Below are positions 12,801-23,700 of a stretch of 64,000 nt of DNA, piece by piece. Position 1 is the stretch's first letter. Every line of letters starts with the position of its first letter. Source of the DNA: Takakia lepidozioides (lineage: Eukaryota; Streptophyta; Takakiopsida; Takakiales; Takakiaceae); the NCBI GenBank assembly GCA_030704615.1, contig CM060732.1, forward strand, positions 1,858,001 through 1,922,000, given 5' to 3'. A program made the translations under genes and the position numbers. The notes under the pieces are model-generated. The model searched no databases and was not told the DNA's origin. It saw only the letters and a list, made by a program, of their open reading frames with translations.

Positions 12801-13007
12801 GAAATCATCGTGGAGCACAACAATACTCTCGACAACAAGGTCGTTTGAGTCCTTCCTTTCCTCCTCCAAAAAAACCGACCCCGGTTTCAGGTGGTATCGA
12901 ACGCACAGATATTTCTCCATCACCCGGCAGGTGTCCCCTCTGCACGGAAATGAAGCTCTATGCTCGTGAGGAGGGCAGTACACTGTAGCGCTCGGGTTTT
13001 CCGCCAT
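9861..13007 (-). pseudogene. Mutator-like transposase of element A, 3'-truncated
   Basis: Start chosen at 13,007 (MAENPSATVYCPP), the first ATG followed by sequence conserved in A, B and C. The first 350 or so codons are uninterrupted here and include a Cys/His cluster (LRCFSPTC ... FKCAHCKEPPHC). The catalytic region follows with frame changes relative to B: FDHIKRI, GAHVYD and FHGFMADNAQANW-like segments, then C-x2-H (CGFHF). An intron 10,922-10,836 (GTGAGT...GCAG) matches the one in B. The gene is cut at about 9,861, before the SWIM zinc finger, where X sequence begins. With the end missing and several frame breaks it cannot encode a full transposase. Confidence 0.8.
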
Positions 13008-13289
13008 GGGAGATGTGCACACAAGACTGCCAGGATGGCGTGCGGGGAAGCTCCCTGGTAGAAGGGGGTGCAGCGATGGGAATGAATGCGATGCCGATTT
13101 GTCCGAGCGACGAAGCCTGATCCAAATCCAGGGAGCCAACTATCTCAAAAATCCACAGTCAGAGTGTTAATGAACCTTGTCTCCGGACTGCGGCCCCTGG
13201 TCTTTGCGCAATAACTGCCAACGGTATGCAGTCAGAAAGTGGGGGGCCGTCCGGATGATGACGGCTGAAGGGGAGAAGCCGGCACCGTG

Positions 13290-14935
13290 CCCTCACATTA
13301 CTACCCCGAATGGAAATTCGGCACCAATATCCAACAAATTCGGCGCCGAATCTCCATCCAGGGGATGTTCTCTGTCGCACACACTCCGGCCTCTGCGCCC
13401 GAGGCTTCCATCCGGGCCCCCCAAAGGGAGTCGTGTCGGGGGGTCAGGCCGAAAACTGGACGGCATAAAAACATCCCCAGATGGAAAAACGGCGCCGAAT
13501 TTCCATCCGGGGCGGTTCGGATGCAGTCGGGGAGGGGGGAGTGGCCTGCACTTGGCCGTCACATTTCAACCCCCGGACGGAAATTCGGCACCGAATATCG
13601 AACAGGGGACGCCCGGATGAAGTCGCCTCGGGCGCAGAGGCCGGCGAGTGTGCGACAGAGAACATCCCCTGGACGGAGATTCGGCGCCGAATTTCCATCC
13701 GGGCCCCCCCAAAGGAAGTCTTGTCGGGGGGTCAGACCGAAATCTGGCCGACATAAAAACTTCCACAGATGGGAAAACGGCGCCGAATTTTCAATTCGGG
13801 GCCGTTCCAATGCAGTCGGGGAGAAGGAGAGGTCGGCACCTGGCCGTCATATTTCAACCCCCGGGACGGAAATTCGGCACCGAATATCCAACAGAGCGGC
13901 AAAGAGGCGGCACCTCTCCGACAGAGACCATTCCCCGGATGGAAATTCGGCGCCGAATTTCCATCCAGCAGGTAAGTGGAATCCCGGATGGATGGAGATT
14001 CGGCGCCGAATTTCCATCCAGCAGGTAAGTCGGATCGGTGCCGTATGGATATTCGGCGCCGAATTTCCATTCGCCATGTATTTATGAGCCAGGAATTACC
14101 TTCTTGCAGGTAATTCCCATATGAGAATTACCTTCCTGCAGGTAATTCTATTCCATGTGAATTCCGCATCCAGAATTACCTGCACGAAGGTAATTATCAT
14201 CTCGGAATTACCTGCAGGAAGGTAATTCTCATCGCCGAATTACCTGCACGAAGGTAATTCTTGTTTGGGAATTACCTGCACAAAGGTAATTCTCATCTGG
14301 GAATTACCTGCACGAAGGTAATTCCACGCTCAGAAATACATGACGAATGGAAATTCGGCGCCGAATATCCATTTGGCACCGATTCGAATTACCTGCAGGA
14401 TGGAAATTCGGCGCCGAATTTCCATTTATGCGGGATTCGACTTACCTGCTTGATGGAAATTCGGCGCCGAATTTCCATTCATCCGGGATTCGAATTACCT
14501 GCAGGAGGGAAATTCGGCGCCGAATTACCTGCTTGAGGGAAATTTGGCGCACCGCCCTACCTGCGCGGATGGAAATTCGGCGCCGGATTTCCATCCGCGC
14601 GCTTCCGAATTACGTGCATGAGGGAAATTTCCACCGCCGCCCTACCTCCGCGGATGGAAATTCGGCGCCGGATTTCCATCCGCGCGCTTCCGAATTACCT
14701 GCGTGAGGGAAATTTCCGGCGCCGCCCTACCTCCGCGGATGGAAATTCGGCGCCGGATTTCCATCCGCGCGCTTCCGAATTACCTGCATGAGGGAAATTT
14801 CCACCGCCGCTCCTACCTCCGCGGATGGAAATTCGGCGCCGGATTTCCATCCGCGCGCTTCCGAATTACCTGCGTGAGGGAAATTTCCGGCGCCGCCCTA
14901 CCTCCGCGGATGGAAATCCGGCGCCTAAATCTCAT
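13290..14935. repeat. Central palindrome array of element A
   Basis: Three blocks. At 13,290-14,080 are long units containing GGAAATTCGGCGCCGAATTT-type palindromes alternating with GTC-rich spacers. At 14,088-14,335 are 24-base hairpins GAATTACCT...AGGTAATTC. At 14,340-14,935 are palindromes flanked by TTACCTGC and CGCGCTTCC. The array separates the divergent transposase and ParB/methyltransferase genes. Long ORFs across it exist in several frames and both strands only because the units are palindromic and stop-poor; I do not treat them as genes. Confidence 0.9.
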
Positions 14936-17900
14936 GCTAAACTTGGCTTAACATGGTATTCCAGGCATGTACCCCAAAAAAGGAGATCTTTTTGGCTGGG
15001 ACTTATGCCGCCTGAAGGGCGTGGCTCTCCTGAGAGAGACCTCACATCCAGACCGCGGCGGAAGTTGAAAGCTCTGTACTACGGACGACGGCCAATCTCT
15101 CGCATGGCCAAACTGAAGCTCCAGCAGGAGATTCCAGTGTCTTGCTCACAACCTGCGCCAACTGAAGCCGAGTACTCTCAGGCAAGCCACTTCTGCTTTC
15201 GGTTTGTTCGATTTATTTTTTGTTTCGCTTTGTTACCTCGCTTTGTTTTTGCATCTTCATCCTGGCTTTGCTGTATGAGTGAACTTTAGATAGTTGAGTG
15301 AACCTTAGATTGTTTGCAATGCGTGTGCAAATCCGGCAGCTCTGGAAAAGGCTGCTTGTGCATGTCATTCTTAGGCAATGGTTGCATTTGTTTTCATTGT
15401 TGTTGCATGGCTCTCCATACTTCCTAAACTTGTTATGTTTTCATTTTTGCTACATGATTGTTGTATGGTGGTTGCGCTGCTGGTTGCGATGCTGCTTTTT
15501 GCACCGATGTTGGTTTTCACGATTTTTGTCAATGACAGAGTGACGACGAGCCCGGCACGCTGGTGGTATCATCGACAGCTCCAACTCATCGCATGTTTGA
15601 ATCGCCCAACTTGGGGCGAGAGGGCAAACTTAAACCTTTTGTTGGTGGACGGGAGGACTTGCAACGAGATTACGACAGAGTAGGCATTGGGGAGGTTGGT
15701 GCAGGCGGCATGGCAGGTGAAGGGCGTGAGGACATGAGGACAGCAGATCCGGCAATGGAGGTTGTTCATGCACATGCAGTAGGGCCCGCCCACGCAAAGA
15801 AAAAGAAGAAAGCTAAGCACATGCAATCCCCGGCGAGAGAGCAGTCACGGGCTGCGGAGGGGGGAGTGAGCAGTGCGCGCGAGGGTGTCAGTTCGCCTCA
15901 ATCAAAGGTGGTCGTCCTGGAGGGCTCCCCTGCTGCTAGCCCTAGTAAGAAACAGAAAGCCCGTGAGAGGGCAAAAGAGAGGGCAAAAGAACAGACGAGA
16001 CAGAATGCTAGCCAGGAGGAAAGACAAAAGGCAGCTGAAGAGGCCAGGGGTGCCCAAATGACAGATGCCAATGTAAGCGAGGGACCCACAGAGATGGTGG
16101 ATCCCTACAAGACACCACAGAGAGGCAGTAGCACACCGGTTAGACCATCGCGGGCAAGAGCAGCCCCCGCAATTACCCATACGGTGGAGAGTGGAGGAGA
16201 GGAACACCTGAAAGAACGGATTGTGCAAGTTCGAGGTGAAGCCAGGGAGAGGGCAGTAGAGACGACGAGAGTGCTGGAGGTGGTTTTGCAGGTGGCTGAC
16301 CCTGTTGAGGAGGACGACATGGAGGTTTCTGACCAGGATGACATCCTCCCGGACATCCCCAGGCCCCAAACCCGGAGCATACAGGCTGGATTTGGCGGTC
16401 CTGGTGGGCTGCCGGAAAACCCCTCTGCAGCAGACGTCATGTCTGAGGCGGATATGAAGTTGGCCGCTGCCAAGATGTTGGAGGCAACCCACAGCAACAT
16501 TGGCAGGGTGCTGGGGGGCATGGTGTACCCGGCCAAGCTTCGAATTCCCCTTTGCCGCTTGGTGTCATTGCAGGTGGTGAGACCTGCCCTCCCAGGCGAT
16601 ATCGACAAGCTGAAATTCTCTTTCGGGATGGATATCGAATGGGGTCTGCCGCCTTTTACGTTTCCATTGAGAACGACCACGGAGCTTCCCGTGCCCACAC
16701 TTCCGATGAGGTGGACAAATGGGGTCCCATTGGCAAACGCGAAATGAGGAGTTCGAGAGATCGATTGCTAGTGATCCTCTTTTCCAGCACATGTCCGGCA
16801 AGATGTTCTACGTGTGGGACGGCAATCATCGCCTCCTGGCATGGATGGAGCACATTGCCCAAGCCCACCCCAATGATCTCGATTGGCATTTCGCCGTCGA
16901 TTGTGTTGTGCTGAAGGTTGCGGGGCCCAAAGATCGCAGTCTTCTCAAAGCTGCAATGGCCGACATCAACTCGTAGGCTACAACCCCTCTCGCTTTTGGA
17001 CTTTGAATTTGGAAGTCATTTCATTGCGAATCCTCATATATGATGAAAATTCCCATTTCAGTATTGTTTGATGGAAATGTGGCACTGCAGGGTGACTGAG
17101 AATGCCTTCATTGCCACCAACTTGTCCCATATGCTTCCGAGTGAAGGATGTCGGGAAGCAGGGGGTGCAAGAGTTTGCCAATTCCCTCAGTGCCGACCTC
17201 CTGCGCAAGTCGGAGGCAAAGGCAGACAGAACCTGGTATAGGCTGAGCGTCGACGCCATGGTGGACTACATATTTCGGGTAAAGCTCCTGACAGTTTTGT
17301 TGAGCTAGTCTGTCTCTCCTAGCCCCAATAGAAGAAATTGTGTTGAGCAGGATCTCTAATCTTATGTGCGCCTTTTTGACAGACGAAAATACAGCATGAT
17401 TTGGCACATGCGCGGAGGTTCTACATGGAGTCAGAGGAGAAGAATCCAACCCTCCGGAACTCGAATCGTATGTCAAAGCTGCGGAGGTGAGGGCCCGCAT
17501 AAAGTACAAGTCGCGGATGGTAAAGTACGTGGCCATAGCTGATCCCGCCCTTGGTGCCGACTTTCTGGTGGAGGTGGGGAAGCACTACTCTCGCGCTCTG
17601 AAGCCCACGATGACATTGGAGAAGCTCCATCGTCTAGCCACATCCTGTGTGGATGCAACAGAAAAGGTGATACATTCTTAACCAAATTGTGGTGGCAACA
17701 ACTCCTTTTGTGGTGTTTGGCGCTTACGAATATGCTGGGTGGTTGGACAGACCGGTGGCTCCAAATCTGGAATGGTTCCCAAAGTACCAGGGACATGTGG
17801 AGCTTCCCCAAACCGGACAAACTCTCTGACCCCACATTCGACATGTGGATGAACCGCATGACATGGTGGTTTCAGGTACTTCCCCACGCTTCGTTTGGGG

Positions 17901-18236
17901 CTTCTACTCTAGTAGGGGGTGGATTCATTGTATTTTTTGAGGAAAGCGATCTGATGGACAATCTCCACAGGTGACGACGAATGCGCAAGAGCAGCTGGAC
18001 ACACAAGCACATCAGTTCAAGATGGAGATATCTCCTGCAGCAGAGAGCCTACGTGACTATGTGACGAGGTACTTTCTGCTCTACAAAACCAACCTATTCT
18101 TTCGGGAGATAGCAGATGCTCGCCGGAGCCACGAGTTCACCGACCAGCCGAACGCGGACAAAGCAGCAATGCGCCTTCTGTACAGGTACATACGCGCTGC
18201 CTTTCTTTCAAGTCCTGGCATTTCAGGATGTTAGAG

Positions 18237-19058
18237 GCCTCAAGTGGTGTTAGGGAAAATGGCGCCGAATTTCCAGTCAGGGCTCCGAAAATGGCTAAGT
18301 CCCTAGACTGGCTGGCCCGGAACTGGAAATTCGGCGCCATTTTCCAGTTCCAGGCCCTATTGCCGTTCAGGGACTTAGCCATTTTCGGCCTAAGTCCCTA
18401 GACTGGCTGGCCCTGAAGTGGAAATTCGGCGCCATATTCCAGTTCTAGGCCCTATTGCCGTTCAGGGACTTAGCCATTTTCGGCCTAAGTCCCTAGTGTG
18501 GCTGGCCCGGAACTGGAAATTCGGTGCCGTTTTCCAGTTCTAGGCCCTATTGCCGTCCAGGGACTTAGCCATTTTCGGGCTAAGTCCCTAGACTGGCTGG
18601 CCCTGAACTGGAAATTCGGCGCCGTTTTCCAGTTCTAGGCCCTATTGCCGTCCAGGGACTTAGCCATTTTCGGGCTAAGTCCCTAGACTGGCTGGCCCTG
18701 AAGTGGAAATTCGGCGCCATATTCCAGTTCCAGGCCCTATTGCCGTCCAGGGACTTAGCCATTATCGGTCTAAGTCCCTAGGGTGGCTGGCCCGGAACTA
18801 GAAATTCGGCGCCGTTTTCCAGTTCTAGGCCCTATTGCCGTCCAGGGACTTAGCCATTTTCGGGCTAAGTCCCTAGACTGGCTGGCCCTGAACTGGAAAT
18901 TCGGCGCCATTTCCAGTTCCAGGCCGTATTGCCGTTCAGGGACTTAGCCATTTTCGGGCTAAGTCCCTAGACTGGGTGGCCCTGAAGTGGAAATTCGGCG
19001 CCATATTCCAGTTGTAGGCCCTATTGCCGTTCAGGGACTTAGCCATTTTCGGACCTCA
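18237..19058. repeat. Intron 6 palindrome array in element A
   Basis: About eight units of roughly 95 bases: an inverted pair CTAAGTCCCTAG...CAGGGACTTAG, then CTGGAAATTCGGCGCC flanked by TTTTCCAGTT, then AGGCCCTATTGCCGT. It fills nearly all of an 894-base intron (18,186-19,079) with donor CAG|GTACAT and acceptor TGCAG|GTACTG. Confidence 0.9.
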
Positions 19059-20512
19059 TTGTGTTTTTCATGAATGCAGGTACTGTAAGTTCTCGCTTTT
19101 GGAGAAAGGTCATCTGTCTTTCGAGCCACCATTCTTCCTGGCATGGAGGAACCCTGGGGCTGACTCCATGTACACTGACGATATTGTGAAGGAGTGGCAT
19201 CTGGAACATTTGCGTGATTGCCCTTGGTATGTGGACCTTCCGCCCGGCTTGCTCGACCCATCCGAGTTTCAATTGAAGCTGGATGCTGAATTCCGACGAA
19301 ACCGGGCTCCGCTGCCTCCGTTGGGTGCAAAAGAGGCAAAAGCGCTTGCGAACTCCAGGAAAGCGGCAGAGCTTGCTCAGGCAGGAATTCAGAAGAAATT
19401 GCATGAGAAGAGTAAAGGTCAAAGGAAAAGGACAAGGAAACAGGTGACTGCAGTAACACCCAAAAAGAAGAAAACCATCGGGGCATCGGAGGAGGCGCAG
19501 GAGGGGACCCAAGAGAGTGACTCCGACGCCAATTTTGTTCAAGGTCCTGCGACTGCTGTTGCTCCTACCCAGTCACCGGTCGTCCGGGTTCCCAAGTCAG
19601 TTCGGAGTGGGACTGGCTCTGCCAAGAAGTTGGCATTTGAGGGCGAGCCTACACGGCGGTATTCGGCGGTGACGTTTACGCACAGGCCAAAGCTAGAACC
19701 TCCAACCATCATCCAATGCGTCAATGAGAGCTTCCTTGATGCTCTCGCTGCCAGGGCGAAGAAGGTGGCACACAACAAGTCTCTGGCGGAGCAGAAGGGA
19801 AAGCCAAGAAGAGGGCTGCCGGTACAGAGCCTAAAGACACCCCTGGTTTTGAAGCCATGATGGAATTCTTCACGGCTGTGAGCACGAATTGCAAGAGCAC
19901 TCGGGGGGGGGGGGGGGGGGGGGGGTTGAGGTGGAGAGAGCTTGCGACATGATTCTCCTCGACATTCCAGATGGGGAGCTGCTGGAGGGCCTGGATGGTG
20001 TGCCCACCTTGAACAGGTTTACTGAGGACTACTGGAAAGCCGGGTTTGGGCTGGCGGGGATGCTTCTGGATGACGGTGGATGTGTGGTTGTCCTTGCCAC
20101 GAGAGGGAAGACCACAGAGAATGCGGTGGCAAGGTGGACACCGAAAAGTGTCACCCCGGTCCTCCTCAGAAAATGATTCTGCGTCAGTACGCAGGGGTTG
20201 CGAACAGAGGGCCAAAGTGTAAGTTATCAATCTATTGCATTCACTTCATATTGTGGTGTATGTTAAGTAGACCCTGGAATTGATCCCTTCTTTGTTGGAT
20301 GTGCAGACATTGGTGTTTGAGGCATATTGCTTTGTGAAGAGAGGGTCTACGTTCAAATTCCGCAACGACGGTCGTCTTGTTGATGCCGCTGTGGACCCTG
20401 TAACCTACGATGTCCTCTACAACTATGTGCCCCACTCTAGTATGCCGAAGGACACAAAGACAGGCAAACCGTGGCGGTACAGCCGGACCCGGAGCCCTGC
20501 TTTCATCCAAAC

Positions 20513-20522
20513 CCTCATGGAG
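20513..20522. other. Target site duplication of element B, left copy
   Basis: CCTCATGGAG lies immediately before the left terminus of B and again at 35,170-35,179 after its right terminus. The uninterrupted site is seen inside B's own copy of the gene (about 21,671), as AAACCCTCATGGAGACGTGC on the minus strand. The length of 10 (at least 9) fits Mutator-like transposons. Confidence 0.92.
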
Positions 20523-20665
20523 GGGGCTGCTATTTCATGAGCGGCATGAGCATGAGCGGCATGAGCATGAGCGGAAAAAAAAAAAGCATGAGCAGACCAT
20601 TGTGAGTCCACGGAAATAGGGTTAGGAGGCACGGAAATAGGGTCATGTGAAGTTGGAATGTGGCA
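20523..20665. repeat. Left terminal region of element B
   Basis: Starts GGGGCTGCTATTTCATGAGC, then CATGAGCATGAGCGG repeats, an A run, GCATGAGCAGACC, and two CACGGAAATAGGG blocks. The complement is found at the right end of element A (36,180-36,320). Confidence 0.85.
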
Positions 20666-20757
20666 CCAGTGGACTTAAAATGCAACATTTTATTGCAAAT
20701 TTTGTGGCAAGCCACGTCTATACAAGTGTGTTCTAACTGTCATAGCCGGAATGGGCA

Positions 20758-23700
20758 CTACTCTCCTACACCCTCCGAGGAACTTGCCCCACCTTCTTCC
20801 TCATCCCCCTCATCCCCCTCATCCTCCGAGCTCTGTGATGCATCAGTTCCACTATGCCTCTCAAAAATCCCGTCCTCTCCTTGGGGGACTGTCCACCTCA
20901 CCTCCTGGGAATCTTCTGCGTCTTCTCCCCCACTTTCCTCAGCAGAATCCAACACAAATCTACGAGCCCGACGGGCTCTAATAGCTGCTGCCTCCTCCCT
21001 CATCTTCATTTTCTTGAGGCTTGCCTCGTCTAAAATCTGCTGTACACGACTACGTTCGGAACACCTCCTAATGGACACCGAAGCAAGCCGGGCAGCATAA
21101 GTAGGCAGGATGTACTCCCTTTCTGGACTAGGCATGAAATCTCCCCTGGCAAAAAAAGGCACGTTCCTCCTGCCCATGAACTCCGGTGTAGACGTCCCTC
21201 CGGCAGTACTTGGCATCCTACAGTAAGAACAAATCCACTTGAAGAATGTCAATACCAGCACAACCAGAAAGGGTTTTCAATGAAATAAGAGAGCGGAGGG
21301 AGGTGCCTCACAAAATCTGGAGGCAACTTACAATGCCACCACTCACTCGTAAACCGGGGGCTCCTCGGCCTCGATCCCAACTTCCTCCCCCTGCTCCTTC
21401 TTGGATTTTTCCTCATCCTCCGAGGATGCCTCTTCCTCTTTCGGCAGACGTTCAGCCGCTGCAAGTTCCGAGTTGTGGAGGGCAGTATCTGGCTCGAAGG
21501 CGAACACATGCCTGTCGGACAACGTCCCTGCCCACATTGAAGCACCTGAGGAACAAAGCGGGCGGTTAATAGCTTGCGGCATGCAATTGCAATGGGGCCA
21601 GGGGACAAACTGAGCACGTGAAGGCTTACCCGTGCCGCATGTGAGGTCCAGAATCCGCCCTTGGACATCCGAGCACGTCTCCATGAGGGTTTGGATGAAA
21701 GCAGGGCTTCGGGTCCGGCTGTACCGCCACGGTTTGCCTGTCTTTGTGTCCTTCGGCATACTAGAGTGGGGCACATAGTTGTAGAGGACATCGTAGGTTA
21801 CAGGGTCCACAGCGGCATCAACAAGACGACCGTCGTTGCGGAATTTGAACGTAGACCCTCTCTTCACAAAGCAATATGCCTCAAACACCAATGTCTGCAC
21901 ATCCAACAAAGAAGGGATCAATTCCAGGGTCTACTTAACATACACCACAATATGAAGTGAATGCAATAGATTGATAACTTACACTTTGGCCCTCTGTTCG
22001 CAACCCCTGCGTACTGATGCAGAACCATTTTCTGAGGAGGACCGGGGTGACACTTTTCGGTGTCCACCTTGCCACCGCATTCTCTGTGGTCTTCCCTCTC
22101 GTGGCAAGGACAACCACACATCCACCGTCATCCAGAAGCATCCCCGCCAGCCCAAACCCGGCTTTCCAGTAGTCCTCAGTAAACCTGTTCCAGGTGGGCA
22201 CACCATCCAGGCCCTCCAGCAGCTCCCCATCTGGAATGTCGAGGAGAATCATGTCGCAAGCTCTCTCCACCTCAACCCCCCCCCGAGTGCTCTTGCAATT
22301 CGTGCTCACAGCCGTGAAGAATTCCATCATGGCTTCAAAACCAGGGGTGTCTTTAGGCTCTGTACCGGCAGCCCTCTTCTTGGCTTTTCCCTTCTGCTCC
22401 GCCAGAGACTTGTTGTGTGCCACCTTCTTCGCCCTGGCAGCGAGAGCGTCAAGGAAGCTCTCATTGACGCATTGGATGATGGTTGGAGGTTCTAGCTTTG
22501 GCCTGTGCGTAAACGTCACCGCCGAATACCGCCGTGTAGGCTCGCCCTCAAATGCCAACTTCTTGGCAGAGCCAGTCCCACTCCGAACTGACTTGGGAAC
22601 CCGGACGACCGGTGACTGGGTAGGAGCAACAGCAGTCGCAGGACCTTGAACAAAATCGGCGTCGGAGTCACTCTCTTGGGTCCCCTCCTGCGCCTCCTCC
22701 GATGCCCCGATGGTTTTCTTCTTTTTGGGTGTTACTGCAGTCACCTGTTTCCTTGTCCTTTTCCTTTGACCTTTACTCTTCTCATGCAATTTCTCTTGAA
22801 TTCCTGCCTGAGCAAGCTCTGCCGCTTTCCTGGAGTTCGCAAGCGCTTTTGCCTCTTTTGCACCCAACGGAGGCAGCGGAGCCCGGTTTCGTCGGAATTC
22901 AGCATCCAGCTTCAATTGAAACTCGGATGGGTCGAGCGAGCCGGGCGGAAGGTCCACATACCAAGGGCAATCACGCAAATGTTCCAGATGCCACTCCTTC
23001 ACAATATCGTCAGTGTACATGGAGTCAGCCCCAGGGTTCCTCCATGCCAGGAAGAATGGTGGCTCGAAAGACAGATGACCTTTCTCCAAAAGCGAGAACT
23101 TACAGTACCTGCATTCATGAAAAACCCAATGAGGTCCGAAAATGGCTAACTCCCTGAACGGCAATAGGGCCTACAACTGGAATATGGCGCCGAATTTCCA
23201 CTTCAGGGCCACCCAGTGTAGGGACTTAGCCCGAAAATGGCTAAGTCCCTGGACGGCAATACGGCCTGGAACTGGAAAACGGCGCCGAATTTCCACTTCC
23301 GGGCCAGCCACCCTAGGGACTTACACAAAAAATGGCTAAGTCCCTGGACGGCAATAGGGCCTAGAACTGGAATACGGCGCCGAATTTCCAGTTCCGGGCC
23401 AGCCACCCTAGGGACTTAGACCGAAAATGGCTAAGTCCCTGGACGGCAATAGGGCCTGGAACTGGAATATGGCGCCGAATTTCCACTTCAGGGCCAGCCA
23501 GTCTAGGGACTTGGCCCGAAAATGGCTAAGTCCCTGGACGGCAATAGGGCCTAGAACTGGAATACGGCGCCGAATTTCCAGTTCCGGGCCAGCCACCCTA
23601 GGGACTTAGACCTAAAATGGCTAAGTCCCTGGACGGCAATAGGGCCTGGAACTGGAATATGGCGCCGAATTTCCACTTCAGGGCCAGCCAGTCTAGGGAC

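Larger units (their letters stand above)
15008..20522 (+). pseudogene. ParB-like/DNA methyltransferase gene of element A, 5' part
   Basis: Exons match those of B: to 15,181; 15,539-16,972; 17,091-17,278; 17,383-17,666; 17,751-17,875; 17,971-18,185; 19,080-20,218; and 20,307 onward until element B interrupts exon 8 at 20,522. The gene resumes at 35,180. Intron 1 begins GC rather than GT; the others are GT-AG. Compared with B, A lacks single C's near 16,624, 16,727, 17,452 and 17,752, two bases near 17,134 and one A near 19,800, and carries a run of 23 G's (19,903-19,925) where B has nine. Each change breaks the frame, so A is a pseudogene unless these are assembly errors. The start is uncertain: the first exon of B extends 5' of the point where A diverges (about 14,935), so only MPPEGRGSP (15,008) is shared. 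Domain content is described under copy B. Confidence 0.8.

Noticed and set aside
13287-14087. Long ORFs rich in WKFGAEFPS, GNSAPNFH and MEIRRRIS repeats (also in 27,734-30,322 and 51,273-53,398)
   Set aside because: They occur in several frames on both strands because the palindromic units lack stops. There are no start context, introns or conservation independent of the repeat.
20660-21100. Ser/Pro-rich ORF on the plus strand (and its twin at 35,758-36,198 on the minus strand)
   Set aside because: Antisense shadow of the acidic last exon of the ParB/methyltransferase gene.
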